This document shows positions 1 through 11,284 of a stretch of 57,500 bases of DNA, one piece after another. The position numbers and the translations under genes were made by a program. Below the pieces are notes generated by a model. The model saw only the letters and a list, made by a program, of their open reading frames with translations, searched no databases and was not told the DNA's origin. Origin of the DNA: Symbiodinium natans (lineage: Eukaryota; Sar; Dinophyceae; Suessiales; Symbiodiniaceae); assembly GCA_905221605.1 (NCBI GenBank), contig CAJNDS010002001.1, positions 167,501-225,000 on the forward strand, read 5' to 3'. The first letter of the stretch is position 1, and every line of letters starts with the position of its first letter.

Positions 1-203
1 TCTATAGGCACATACTGCATGGTGTTTTTGGTTTTATATGGGGCTGCAGGTGTACGGGGTTATGTAAACGGGGCTTCCGTATAGGACTCGTGTATTTGTT
101 GTGTATTCAAATTGTAGACGGGCATGCGTGCGTTTACTCCTCGACCTGCAATCTTGTAGGTGCAGTCCCTTTGGGGGTGCATTCACTTGTGGCTGGAGTC
201 CCT

Positions 204-286
204 ACACCCTACACCCTACACCCTAAACCCTAAACCCTAAACCCTAAACCCTACACCCTACACCCTAAACCCTAAACCCTAAACCT
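204..286 (+). repeat. Interstitial telomeric-type repeat, CCCTAAA/CCCTACA
   Basis: About twelve 7-bp units, a mix of CCCTAAA and the variant CCCTACA. CCCTAAA is the complement of the dinoflagellate telomere unit TTTAGGG. The block is internal, not terminal. Confidence 0.9.
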
Positions 287-300
287 TAATCTGTGCTTCT

Positions 301-1250
301 TCCAACATGTAGCGGTTGTCCTCTAAGATACAAGCCTGTGCAAATTGTAGGAACCCTGAATTCCTGAACCCTCCATAAACCAGAAACCCAAGCCACCTAA
401 ATAGAATAGAAGTTGCACTGCATGGAGCGCTCATCAATGGAGAGCTCATCCATGAAGCGCCCATGGACGCTTTCGGGAGTGCTGCTTCGCTTGTATCGCA
501 TCGAAGCCCCGAAGGCTTCTTGTCAATTAAGCCTATAGGTATATACGTTTATCTATTTCTCTCTGTTTATGTATACACTATATGTAGTATGTGTAATACA
601 CTCACTATAAAAAAAGCCAAACCCCGGTTCCCTTTAGAGTTGTATATACACAGGTATGTCTATTTATATATATATATATACTCTCTAAAGCTTGTTATAA
701 GCCTCGTCTTCAGGTCTGTTTCTTTTCAGCTCTTGTGGGCCTGGAACCCAAATCTGGAAGGTCATTATTTTAAGAAGGTCCATGGGCGCTACAACTGCCT
801 TACAAAGCTCTCAGCCCATGTACACAGCCCAAACCCTATGAAACCCATGCAGACCCCGAACGAAGCCCTAAACCCTGAAACCTAAACCCAAAAAAACAAA
901 AGAAACCAAAAAAAACAATAGAAAACAATACAACCTGTAGAAAACCAAAAGACCCAAAAGCAAACCCTACAAACCCGAACCCTAAACCGTGGCTCCCTAA
1001 ACCCTAAACTCTGGAATAGTTTACAACGGAGACTATCGGTCTTCTATAGCATGTTATTAGGGGTTTGGTGGCGGGTTTGGGGTGCTTGGGGGGGAAAGGC
1101 TTCGGGGGGGGTGTGGGTTGGAGGTTGGGGGGGGGGGGGGGGGGTTGGAGGGGTTTGGGGGGGAGCGCAAAAGTATGTGGGAGGGGGTTTGGATCCTGAC
1201 ACTCTTTCATCATCGGAGCCCTCCCTCTTGCTCTGCGCCAACCTTCAAAA
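301..1250. other. Non-coding stretch, AT-rich then G-rich
   Basis: No supportable gene. 540-700 is AT-rich with a short (TA)n run. 840-1010 has degenerate CCCTAAA units and A/C-rich low complexity. 1060-1190 is strongly G-rich with an uninterrupted run of about 18 G near 1127-1144. Open frames here are long only because of composition. Confidence 0.6.
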
Positions 1251-1261
1251 CCATCCGCCAA

Positions 1262-3016
1262 GATCCTGCTGTTGATAGTCATGCTGATCTTCTGGACCGA
1301 TGGTCTGGACTTGCAACGCGCTCCTCGGCAGATATATCAGCTGATGTGTCTTGCATGGTTGGGGCTTATAGGGGGTTTCAGAAGCTGATACGGCCAAATA
1401 CGTGTGAGGACTACCGCTTTATCGAACTGTTTGCTGGCAGCGGCAACGTTACAAAAGCCCTTCGAATGGCTGGCTTCCCGGGCTTAGCGATGGATCTAGT
1501 TTATTGCGATGCCTATGACTTCCTCTCTCTAGCTGGATTTGTTTTGTCACTTATTGGCATCTTGAAACTCCAGGATGAGGGCTTGGTTGTGTTGGCCCCG
1601 GTCTGCTCGTCCTTCAGTAGCATGAGCAGGGCGACTTCGCAGCGGAGTCCTAACAATCCCCTCGGTGATTCCTACAAGCAATTTGTTCGAGACGGTAACA
1701 TCATCGGGTCTCGAGTGGTATTGGCAATGTACCTCATTGAGGCGCTGGGCCATGTGTATCTTCTGGAACAGCCTGGAGGTTCCACCTTTCCTTTGCTACC
1801 ACGCTTTCAGACCTTCCGCTTTGGTGTCGGCAGGATGATCAAAGTACCATTTTGGATGTGTTTACATGGATCGGCAACGGCAAAGAGGACCGTCATCTTT
1901 TCGAACTGCTTGGCTGCCAAGACCCTTGACCTTGGAACTCTCACCAAGGACTTGTTCCTGCGGGGTTTCATCTTCATGAAGTTATCACCAACAAACCCAG
2001 ACCCCTTTGCCATACGAACGCCCTGTATGAAGAAGCCTTCTTGCCTCGTATAGGAAGTCCAGAAGCGGCTTCGCAAGCAGAGCTCCGGTCTTGTGGTGCG
2101 AAAGCGCAATGCTTCGGGGAAGACGACCTTCACAGGTAAGCCTGGGGCACTCAAGCAATCGCAGCAACTCGACAAGTGTAACTGTGGGCAGGTTATTGCA
2201 GGGTTTGGCTATATGGATGGGCTGTGTACATGTGGCAATTATACAGTGGTCTGGAATGTTTTATATTTGCTTCTAGGGTTTAGGGTTTAGGGTCTATAGA
2301 GGGTTTAGGGTCTATAGGGTTTAGGGTCTAGGGTTTAGGGTCTATAGGGTTTAGGGTCTATAGGGTTTAGGGTTTAGGGGTTATTGTTTAGGGTTTAGGG
2401 TGTATAGGGACTGCCGGCTTTGTTGTACGGAGATCTTATCCAAGGAAGTATCCCCTGGGTTTTGGCCACAGGGTGGCTGCAATCATGAAGAACACGCAGC
2501 GACTTCCATCCCGGGACCCCAAGGCCAAGGTCGTCTAAACCTTCATAAAACCTTGGTGTCTACACCTCTGGTAAGCCTCCTTTCATAGTGTTTCGGGTTT
2601 CGGGTTGTTGTAGGGTTTTGCCTGTCATGGTCTCGTCCGCTTCTAAGGGTTTTGGGCTGTCACGGTCTCGTCCGCTTTTACTGGGCTTAGGATTAAAAAG
2701 GGTTTTTAGGATTGAGGATTTATATGGGCCCTGTGTACAACCCTATATATTCTTACATACAACCTATATACCCGATAAACCTTAAGTAACCCTATATAAC
2801 CTGCTCAGGGTTTTCATGGGCTTCGGTTGTCAGCAAATCCTGATAAACAGATTGCCGAGGACATTACCCAACTCAAGTCCATCTATGAAGTATTTGAGCA
2901 GTCGCCTGGGCGCGACAACTGGTGGGATGGTGAACTTCCTCAGGTGGCACTGTACCTGCGTGGGTCTCTTGATGCGTCGGTATACTTTCTGGCTTCAACA
3001 AGACAAACCGAAGGAG
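1262..3016 (+). CDS. Methyltransferase-like protein of an expanded dinoflagellate family, multi-exon
   Basis: The main exon (about 1262-2008) encodes FIELFAGSGNVTKALRMAG, like the SAM-binding motif I of Rossmann-fold methyltransferases. It is followed by APVCSSFSSMSRATSQRS (position of the PC motif of C5 methyltransferases) and LLEQPGGS (position of the ENP/ENV motif). Downstream, 2054-2190 stays in the same frame after one TAG (2051-2053) and gives RKRNASGKTTFTGKPGALKQ, a segment I associate with the C-terminal part of this family. The TAG fits inside a short intron ending TATAG|G; a GC-AG intron 2009-2053 would keep phase 0, but a nonsense mutation is possible. A further exon-like piece at 2833-3016 (LSANPDKQIAEDITQLKSIY) may complete it. 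The true 5' exon was not found and no enzymatic activity is proven. Membership in the fold is inferred from motifs only. Confidence 0.6.
2274..2402 (+). repeat. TTTAGGG repeats with TATAGGG variants
   Basis: Degenerate array of TTTAGGG units alternating with GTCTATAGGG variants. It lies inside the probable intron between exon-like pieces of the methyltransferase-like gene. Confidence 0.85.
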
Positions 3017-3094
3017 TATGTTTACATTAGATGTCTCTTCCCCGCAAGAATCCCAAACGCTACATATGCAAATGGCTTCGTATAAAGCTTTTCA

Positions 3095-3382
3095 ATCCCC
3101 TAAACCCTAAACCCTAAACCCTTTTTAACCCTAAACCCTAAACCCTAAACCCTAAACCCTAAACCCTAAACCCTAAACCCTAAACCCTAAACCCTAAACC
3201 AGCAAGTTTGGGGCCGGGCCTCCTTCCCTGACCTAAACCCTAAACCCTAAACCCTAAACCCTAAACCCTAAACCCTAAACCCTAAACCCTAAACCCTAAA
3301 CCCTAAACCCTAAACCCTAAACCCTAAACCCTAAACCCTAAACCCTAAACCCTATAAACCCTAAACCCTATAAAAATAAAAC
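3095..3382 (+). repeat. CCCTAAA interstitial telomeric array
   Basis: Two runs of perfect CCCTAAA units separated by about 40 bp of unique sequence (3201-3240). The second run has roughly twenty consecutive units, among the longer interstitial arrays here. Confidence 0.92.
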
Positions 3383-3770
3383 AGCCCACCCAGACTGGGA
3401 ACGTTCGCCCAGGAACAAAGCATTGTCGATCCCATCTGATTGGCGGCGGTATGTGCCAGAGACACTGTCCTGAGTGCTACTATAGATAGGTGCCCGCACC
3501 GGCGTTTGAACCCTACATACTATAAACCCTATAAACCCTAAGTCCTCAGACCGATATAGTGCGGCCAAATATGTGACGACACAGGTTCATAAAGCAACCA
3601 AAGCAATGATTATAAAATTTGCGGTTATAGGGTTTATAGGGTTGATAGGGTTTATATAGGGGATTATACGGTTTATAGGGTTTAGGGTTGATAGGGTTTA
3701 TATGGGGTATAAATAAACCCTCAGCCCTAAACCATGAACCCTAAACCCTAAACCCTTTTAAACCCTAAAC
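3383..3770. other. Intergenic or intronic, no gene seen
   Basis: Short unique segment (3383-3600) followed by degenerate TTTAGGG/TATAGGG units to 3770. Nothing coding is convincing. Confidence 0.5.
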
Positions 3771-3780
3771 TTTAGGGTGC

Positions 3781-3885
3781 ATCTGGACCACATCTCGCGC
3801 AGATCTCGGGCACATCTCGGGCACATCTCGGGCACATCTCGGCAGATCTCGGGCAGATCTCGGGCACATCTCGAGGGATCTTGTG
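3781..3885 (+). repeat. 12-bp minisatellite, CATCTCGGGCA type
   Basis: Eight to nine imperfect copies of a unit reading CACATCTCGGG or AGATCTCGGGC. Degenerate ATCTCG units continue to about 3960. Open frames on both strands result from the 12-bp period and are not taken as genes. Confidence 0.8.
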
Positions 3886-4206
3886 AAATCTTGCGAGATC
3901 TTGTGATTATCTCGCATTTTTCTTGCCACATCTTGACGATATCTCGAGGAATCTCGTGCCCTGGCCTGCTTTGTGCCTCGAGATTTTCTTTTCGTCCTCC
4001 TAGTTGCTCTGGCTGCTGTTGTTGTTGTTGTTTTTTTCACGGCCAGAGGCCGCGAGAAAATCGCGAGATATGACCGAGAAAAGGCGTGATTACCCAAGTT
4101 TTCGCGTGATGCCCGGGGGGCCCGGGAAAGGTGCCCTGCATGACCTGCCCCGCCCCTGAGGCTTTGCAGGGGTCTCTTGTGGTGTTCCTTGCTGTTGCTT
4201 TGGGCC

Positions 4207-5150
4207 TTATAAAGGGTTTAGGGTTTAGGGTTTAGGGTTTAGGGTTTAGGGCCCATCGGGCCTAGAGGGTTTAGGGTTTAAGGTTTAGGGTTTGGGGCTT
4301 ACGCCTTAGAGCCTAGGGTTTAGCCTTTTGGCCTAGAGTTTAGGTTTGAAGGTTTGGGGTTCAGGGCTTGGGGCCTAGGGTTTAGAGTTTAAGGTTTGGG
4401 GTTTAGGGCTTATAGGGTCTAGGGTTTAGGGTTTAAGGTTTAGGGTTTCGGGCTTGCGCCTTTTGGCCTCGGGTTTAGGGTTTCAGGTTTGGGGTTCAGG
4501 GCTTCGGGCCTAGGGTTTAGGGTTTAAGCTTTGGGGTTTAGGGCTTAGGGCCTAGGGTTTAGGGCTTAAGCTTTAGAATTGGGGCTTATAGGGCTTAGTG
4601 CCTAGGGTTTCGGTGTTGCTTGCTTCTACGGTTGCACTTCAGGCGTATGGAGGGTACAGCCATCGACCCTAAACCTCAAACCCTAAACCCTATAGGCCCT
4701 ATAAGCCCCAATTATAACCTTAAACCCTAAACCCTAGGCCTCACAAGCCCTATATAAACCCCAAACCTTAAACCCTAAACCCTAGGCTCTCAGCCCTGAT
4801 CCCCAAGCCTTAAACCCTAAACCCTAGGCCAAAAGGCGCAAGCCCCTAAACCCCAAACCTTAACTCTAAACCCTATAGGCCCTAAACCCTGAACCCTAAA
4901 CCTTAAACCCTAAACCTGATAGGAGTTGCCTCGCCCGCTTATGCCAGTGTGAGAGTCGAAACCTTATAGGCCCTATAAGCCCTAAACCCCAAACCTGCAA
5001 CCCTATAAACCCTATATAATTAGGCCAAAAGGCGCAAGCCCCAAACCCTAAACCTTAAACCCTAAACCCTAGCCCCTATGCCCTATAGCCCTAAACCGTA
5101 GGCCTTATAAGGCGTAAGCCCTAAACCCTAAACCCTAAACCTTAAACCCT
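4207..5150. repeat. Head-to-head telomeric fold-back, arms about 0.45 kb
   Basis: 4207-4610 is made of degenerate TTTAGGG units and 4660-5150 of CCCTAAA units. The arms share non-telomeric words in inverted order, e.g. GCGCCTTTTGGCC near 4460 and GGCCAAAAGGCGC near 4825 and 5030. This is therefore a real imperfect inverted repeat, not merely two opposite arrays. The apex at about 4611-4660 is unique sequence. Confidence 0.75.
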
Positions 5151-5164
5151 GCGGCTGCAGGTGC

Positions 5165-6330
5165 TGCGTCTGTGGCACATGTGCCAAGCTCCAGTGGTGG
5201 GCCAGCCTCGCTTCGATGCCTCTATATTGGGTTTACAGTAGGGTTTAGGGTTTCTAAGGTTTAGGATTTACGGCTTGGGGTTCATAATATAGGGTTTAGA
5301 AGGTCTAGGGATAGAAGCTTGTGCTGCATGTTCACGCATGCCTGGCATCTGTTCTGTAGGTGGCCTGCAGGCGTTGCTGCATGGTCTATGTCTCTCCATA
5401 ACCTTGTGGCCCAATATGAAGGATTTTGTCGTAAGGGGCTCTGGCGCACGGCAGGTGTATGAACCTTGCTAGTGTCAGCAAAGCCTGGACGTGCCACACT
5501 TTGTGGCGTGGTCTGAAAGATTTTGACAAGCAGCAGCCGTGCTTGGCAATGGCAGAGGGGGCAGCTGAGAGAGTACCTTGGTGCAACCGCTGCTCAAACA
5601 CATGTAGTTGCAGCTTGCTTTCTGAACATGCATCTAGATTTGTGTCGATGCGTGAAAGGTTCAGGCTGTGAAGCATGAGGGCATTCCCTTTGAGCAGCTG
5701 GGGATTGATTTGCTGGCTTTCTCACCAACCTCCAGGGACCTGGTAACCCGTTTGGCAGATTCTCCTGGGACCAGGGCAGCTGTTCGAAAGCTCTACACAG
5801 TTGCGATCGAGCCGAAGGACTCGCAACATGTCAAGCGTGCCTTGTCCTTTGCGAACCAGTTTTGACTTTAGAGATTTAGGTTTCGATCGCTCCTGTCTCT
5901 GTCTGTGTCTTGTCTTATGTGTTTAGACCTGTATAGTCTCCATTGTACTTCCATTTTGTTATTTAACAAATCCTATTGCTATACGCTCCTACAAGGTACA
6001 ACCTTCCAAAAGGAACTGCAATGGAGACTCTATAAGGTACTCTCTCTGTATATGTATAGAAATATGTATGCAGGTATGTACACATATATACACACACACA
6101 CATACATACATACATACATACATACATACATACATACATACATACATACATACATACATACATACATACATACATACATACATACACACACACATACATA
6201 CATACATACATACATTTATACACACATACACACATACATACACACATACATACATACATACATGCATACATACATACATACAGACATACATACATACATA
6301 CAGACATACGTGCATACATACATACATACA

Positions 6331-6362
<32 letters not shown>

Positions 6363-8584
6363 CATACATACATACATACATACATACATACATACATACA
6401 TACATACATACATACATACATACATACATACATACATACATACACACATACATACATACATACATACACACATACTTACGTAGATAGATAGACAGATAGA
6501 TAGATAAGATAGATTAGATAGATTCGTGTGAACAAAACTCAGGTGAGCTTTTTGCTGGCCCGGGCAGTGTCTCGGTGCCTGCTGGGTTCTTCCATGTGGC
6601 TGGCATCACCCCGGATGAGTTTGCTTCTCTCAGCGAGCAAGACCAAAGAGCGCTTGTGGACGCCTTCTCAGTGCATCCTGGGGATAAGGAGCAGAAGGAA
6701 GCAAGGGCAAGGGAGGAGGCAGAAGCACACATCCGTGAACAGGAGAGGCTCGCAGCTGACGCAAGGGTCCAGTGGGAGGAGCAGCAAGCACGCCAACGTG
6801 AAAAGGAAAGGCTTGCAGCTGAGGCAAAGGCAAGGGAGGAGGAGCAAGCACACCAACGTGAACAGGAGAGGCTTGCAGCTGAGGCAAAGGCAAGGGTGGA
6901 GGAGCAAGTGCGCCGACGTGAACAGGAAAGGCTTGCAGCTGAGGCAAAGGCAAGGGAGGAGGAGCAAGCACACCAACGTGAACAGGAGAGGCTTGCAGCT
7001 GAGGCAAAGGCAAGGGTGGAGGAGCAAGTGCGCCGACGTGAACAGGAAAGGCTTGCAGCTGAGGCAAAGGCAAGGGAGGAGGAGCAAGCACACCAACGTG
7101 AACAGGAGAGGCTTGCAGCTGAGGCAAAGGCAAGGGTGGAGGAGCAAGTGCGCCGACGTGAACAGGAAAGGCTTGCAGCTGAGGCAAAGGCAAGGGAGGA
7201 GGAGCAAGCACACCAACGTGAACAGGAGAGGCTTGCAGCTGAGGCAAAGGCAAGGGTGGAGGAGCAAGTGCGCCGACGTGAACAGGAAAGGCTTGCAGCT
7301 GAGGCAAAGGCAAGGGAGGAGGAGCAAGCACACCAACGTGAACAGGAGAGGCTTGCAGCTGAGGCAAAGGCAAGGGTGGAGGAGCAAGTGCGCCGACGTG
7401 AACAGGAAAGGCTTGCAGCTGAGGCAAAGGCAAGGGAGGAGGAGCAAGCACGCAAACGTGAACAGGAGAGGCTTGCAGCTGAGGCAAAGGCAAGGGAGGA
7501 GGAGCAAGCACGCAGACGTGAACAGGAGAGGCTTGCAGCAGCTGAGGCAAAGGCAAGGGAGGAGGAGCAAGCACGCAGACGTGAACAGGAGAGGCTTTCA
7601 GCAGCTGAGGCAAAGGCACGGGAGGAGGAGCAAGCACGCAGACGTGAACAGGAAAGGCTTGCGGCTGGGGCATCTTGGAGTTCGGGGTCAACGGAAAGCT
7701 TCCAGGAGAAGGCCCGCCGGATGGTAGCTGAGACCAAGGCAAAGAAAGAAGTGTCACCTTCAGGCACCGTCACTGCAGCTCCGGACTGTCCCATGACCAG
7801 GCTCGCAGCGGCGTTGAAGAAAGTTCGATGCTTGGAGCAGTGTCTAAAGGATCCCACTGTGAGGGACGAAGAGAGACAGCACCTGGAGCAGTCGCTGAGC
7901 AGCACGTGGCAGCAGGTGGAGCTTGAGACTGCCAACACTGCAAAGCGTGTGGCTGAATTCGACAGGTCCGAGGAGTTGAAGAGCAAAAGGCGTCGAGAGG
8001 ACGCTGGGAGGATTCAGCATGAGTCCTACATGCAGGAGAAAGCCAGGCTGGCGGCGCACATGGAGCAGCAGGTGGAGGAGATGAACTTTCGCGCGCAGCA
8101 AGATCGTGAGGTCGAGGCGACTTCTGAGGCCAGAATGATGGAGATCGAAGCTGAGCAATGCAAGACTGCGGAGCTCTGGAGAACCTTGGAAGCAGAGAAG
8201 GTGGGGCTTCGGAGGCAAATGAGCAGCCAATCCACGGCTAGTTCTGCCGGGGCCACTGAAGTGCCCGTGGGCGAGAATGAGTTTCGCAGGGAGCAGCTAC
8301 AGTTGCTGGCGGAAGATGCTGGGCCGCAGGCGCCAACCCTAAACCCTAAACCATTGCAAGCCCTAAAAGAATTTTAAATATGAACAATATATAGAAATAT
8401 ACATGTATATATGTATATATGTATATATGTACAGACCCTTCAGATAAATAAAGATAAATACATGTATCTTTCTATACATATGTATATATATACCCCCCCA
8501 CCCCTAAAAAAATAGACCAATAACTCTTCTAAACCCCTAAAAATGCCTAAGCCCTTGCCCGATGTATATATGCTTTATTTACAC

Positions 8585-8619
<35 letters not shown>

Positions 8620-8906
8620 TATATATATATGGATATAAATATACTTTTATTTGTATTTATATATTTATGTAGTCTTTGTGCATACATACATACATACATG
8701 GACAGACAGACACACACACATACACATATAGTTACAGACACATAAGTATGCATTATATATATATATATATATGCACAACACCTTTTTCACGACTCTGTGC
8801 CCGAATAGCCAAAACAGCGAATATAATACACCTATAAACTGAATATAGCCCAATGCAACACCAATGGAATATATAAACATCTAAAACGCTTAAACCCTGA
8901 TACCTG

Positions 8907-8940
<34 letters not shown>

Positions 8941-10250
8941 GTGGGTGTATATATATATATAATTCCATAATACAAAAAACAAAAAAATATATATATATAT
9001 ATATATCTGTATTTATGTATTTATTTATTTAATTTGTATGTATATATTCAGAAAGTCTCTTTGTCAATTTCTCTGTGTGTTTCGTGTGTCGAGATATGTT
9101 TTTTGCTCGCACAGGCAAGTGTGCCTCCGGCCCTGGACGGGCCGCCCGACATGTCGCCCGCAGGTGTTGCTAAGATAGCAGCCGAGTATGACCGACTGGC
9201 GGTCGTGAAGGTCAACTCGTGTACACACAAGTTGGCCTGGAACTGCCTGTACCGGCTGACCACACCGAATAAGAATGGAGACCCGAAATGCTCCAAAGAG
9301 ATTTTCGACAAGTGGCACAATGGCGCCTCGACGTTTTTTAGGGGAGGGACTTTGTACACAGACATGTCTGGTTCACAACGTAAACTTTCAGACTTCTAAG
9401 GTGGGAAAGAGAAAGAGGAACTACTTCGTGACTTCGTCACCAAGTGCTACCGAGCGAATGATTTCGAAGGCAATAAGGCAACTTGGTAACCTGGCATATG
9501 GCTTGGCTTTATGCAGAGAACATGTTTTTGACCCTTTTTCTCCTGTGCTTCAACAGAGGCCAGATTGGAGTCGTTAATGACGTACCGACGGGAAAAGGAA
9601 AAAGAACACAAGGAAAATGTGGTGAGAGCATGGTTGACAGAAGACGAAATGCGGGCTTTGAGCCCGCCATGGCGGGAGTTCTTTGATTGCAAGATGATAT
9701 GACATGTGTGCTGCTCTCTATAGTTAACCCTTTCGTCTTGTTTCCGGCACTGCCAGGGAAAAAATCCGCGGAGCTGTGGCCTTTTGCAAGGCCAGGAACT
9801 TGGTCAAGACTCTTGATCGCGTTTGTGTGCAAGAAACACGCTTGTGTGCAAAGAGATGAGTGATGAGTGCATGACAGTGAGCTGAAATCCGAGGAGGTGC
9901 AAATACACATCTGACCTCAAGTTCCTGGTAGAAATCAAGGACGAAGTGGATGACAGCGTGCTACAGCGTTTGCGCCTCGAAGAAGAATTGCAAGCCTCGA
10001 ATCTCGACGCTGACCCCTCCGGCTGGGGAAGCTTCAACTTGGATATGAGCCTGGCGCTGGGCCTGGAGCCTGCAGGGGAAGAAAAGGAGAAACCGAAAGC
10101 CGCGAAGCTTGCCGAGTTCCCAATCCTCGAAGAGGAGCGACTACGAGAATGCATCAAGAAGTTCAAGGACGCAGCCCTCAAGAGGAAGGGCACGATCCAA
10201 TCGACTAAGGACCGACTCAAGGAAGATGCTGCCACCGGTTACGAGTGGCC
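5165..10250 (+). CDS. Multi-exon coiled-coil protein with 40-residue repeats
   Basis: Coding segments joinable in order: 5165-5220, 5363-5450 (SMSLHNLVAQYEGFCRKGLW), 5572-5655 (EYLGATAAQTHVVAACFLNM), 5661-5857, 6543-8335, 9113-9330, 9401-9485 (EELLRDFVTKCYRANDFEG), 9562-9676 (LESLMTYRREKEKEHKENVV), 9758-9810 (IRGAVAFCKARNLVK) and 9896-10250. The large exon has a short N-terminal part (ITPDEFASLSEQDQRALVDA), then about 0.9 kb of EERLAAEAKAREEEQA-type heptad-rich repeat, then a second helical region. It should form a long charged coiled coil and no enzymatic domain is seen. Introns hold microsatellites and AT-rich DNA. Joining the 5.2-5.9 kb exons to the coiled-coil exon is inferred from same strand, open phase and AG|G acceptors. 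Exact splice sites and both ends are uncertain. No family name is claimed. Confidence 0.6.
6089..6520 (+). repeat. (CATA)n microsatellite followed by (GATA)n
   Basis: About 390 bp of nearly pure CATA/TACA tetranucleotides with a few CACA and CAGA variants, then (GATA)n to 6520. It lies inside an intron of the coiled-coil gene. The long open frames on both strands (repeated YIHT or MYVC) are microsatellite artefacts. Confidence 0.97.
6841..7440 (+). repeat. Perfect 120-bp coding tandem repeat, five copies
   Basis: The unit is a dimer of two 60-bp subunits (HQREQERLAAEAKARVEEQ and RRREQERLAAEAKAREEEQ types). The five 120-bp copies read the same by eye, including third codon positions. Diverged 60- and 63-bp subunits flank it at 6721-6840 and 7441-7665. 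The higher-order pattern implies recent unequal exchange or conversion in the coding region. Confidence 0.93.
8385..9030. repeat. AT-rich intron with (TA)n, (TATG)n and (TAGA)n microsatellites
   Basis: Intron of the coiled-coil gene between the exon ending near 8335 and the exon starting near 9113. It contains (TAGA)n at 8585-8620, several (TA)n runs (8755-8772, 8907-8940, 8985-9006) and TATG-type runs. Confidence 0.85.
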
Positions 10251-10366
10251 CGGCTATTCTAGTGTGTACGCCGTGCGTGTGTATCCCCGTCTCCTGCTCT
10301 CGGACTCTGCTTCTTCTTTGCTGCTCTCTGCCCTTCAAAGCCTACAAATCTTTCGATGGAAGCCTA

Positions 10367-10425
10367 AACCTAAACCCTAAACCCTAAACCCTAAACCCTA
10401 AACCCTAAACCCTAAACCCTAAAAA
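10367..10425 (+). repeat. CCCTAAA block after the coiled-coil gene
   Basis: Eight CCCTAAA units directly downstream of the last clear coding segment of the coiled-coil gene. It could be intronic if the gene continues at 10.73 kb. Confidence 0.9.
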
Positions 10426-10728
10426 GCCAAACCATAAGAGAATCCTATAGACCCACCCGTTGTGCAAAAACCTCGAAGTATAGTGCTGCCAAGTGCTCCG
10501 AGTCATGCTCCCAGCCGCAGCATCACACATATGCTTCCTGGAGTGACTGGAGTGTTACGCGTGGGATTTTAAGGCCTGTTTACAGGGTTTGTAGGATGGG
10601 GCTTGGCAGGTTATATAGGGTTATAGTGGGTGAATTCACCTCGAAAACCACCTGAAGTAGAGGCTCTCTGAACGCGGGAACCATCTGAAGTATACTTGCC
10701 CTATAAACCCTAAACCCTCGCCCCAGGG

Positions 10729-10995
10729 ATGACTTGGCGAAGCTCACATCCGCTGCAGGCCGGCTCCGCAAGCCACCCTGTAGAACCTGTACAATCCCTG
10801 CAAAACCTGAAGCCTGTGTACCGTTTCCGTGGTCTATATACCCAGGAAATCGCAGCCCCACCTCCCCCTCCAAACATTAAATTTTGCTCGCCAGACTTGG
10901 TCAACGAGATCTACACGAAGATTTGCAAAGTGGAGACGGGCCCCCAGAAGAAGGAGCCGCTTTGCCGGCATTGTGTCCACACGCTGTGTCTCTAG
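10729..10995 (+). CDS. Possible exons, unknown protein
   Basis: Two coding-like pieces: about 10729-10782 (DDLAKLTSAAGRLRKPP, after CCAGG) and about 10880-10980 (LVNEIYTKICKVETGPQKKE). They are in different frames with AG acceptors before each, so an intron between them is likely. They may be further exons of the upstream coiled-coil gene. Composition is normal and no family is recognised. The opposite strand also has open frames, so the call is weak. Confidence 0.3.
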   Translation: MTWRSSHPLQAGSASHPVEPVQSLQNLKPVYRFRGLYTQEIAAPPPPPNIKFCSPDLVNEIYTKICKVETGPQKKEPLCRHCVHTLCL

Positions 10996-11159
10996 AGAGC
11001 TTTTGGATGCATAAAAAACTTACTGTCCAGGTTTTGGGTGTACATGTCGGATTCATGAGTGGTGGGCGCAAGGGTCTTGGAATGCTTGCGTTTGCTCCCC
11101 ACCCTTCCCCCCCCCCCCAAACGCACTAAAACACTAGTGTTTTGAACCCACCCCCAACC

Positions 11160-11275
11160 CCCCTTCTGTGACTTTTTTTTAAGGTTTAGGGTTTAGGGTG
11201 GGTTTAGGGTTTAGGGCCTGGGGGTTAAGGTTTAGGGTTTAAGGGTTTAGGATTCAAGGTTCAGGGTTTAAAACT
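11160..11275 (+). repeat. Degenerate TTTAGGG units
   Basis: Loose run of TTTAGGG with TTTAAGG and TTCAGGG variants leading into the G-rich minisatellite. Confidence 0.75.
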
Positions 11276-11284
11276 TGTCTGCAG

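Noticed and set aside
2025-2053. A 29-nt GT-AG intron in the methyltransferase-like gene
   Set aside because: It would change phase and create a TGA at the junction; a GC-AG alternative keeps the frame.
3765-4097. 110-codon minus and 98-codon plus frames
   Set aside because: Both arise from the 12-bp ATCTCGGGCAC minisatellite; no independent support.
5963-6487. Long open frames of YIHT or MYVC repeats on both strands
   Set aside because: They are translations of a pure CATA/GTAT tetranucleotide microsatellite, open in every frame.
6514-7986. 490-codon and 375-codon minus-strand frames opposite the coiled-coil exon
   Set aside because: Shadow frames of the 60-bp coding repeat; the plus strand gives a coherent charged coiled coil that continues beyond the repeat.
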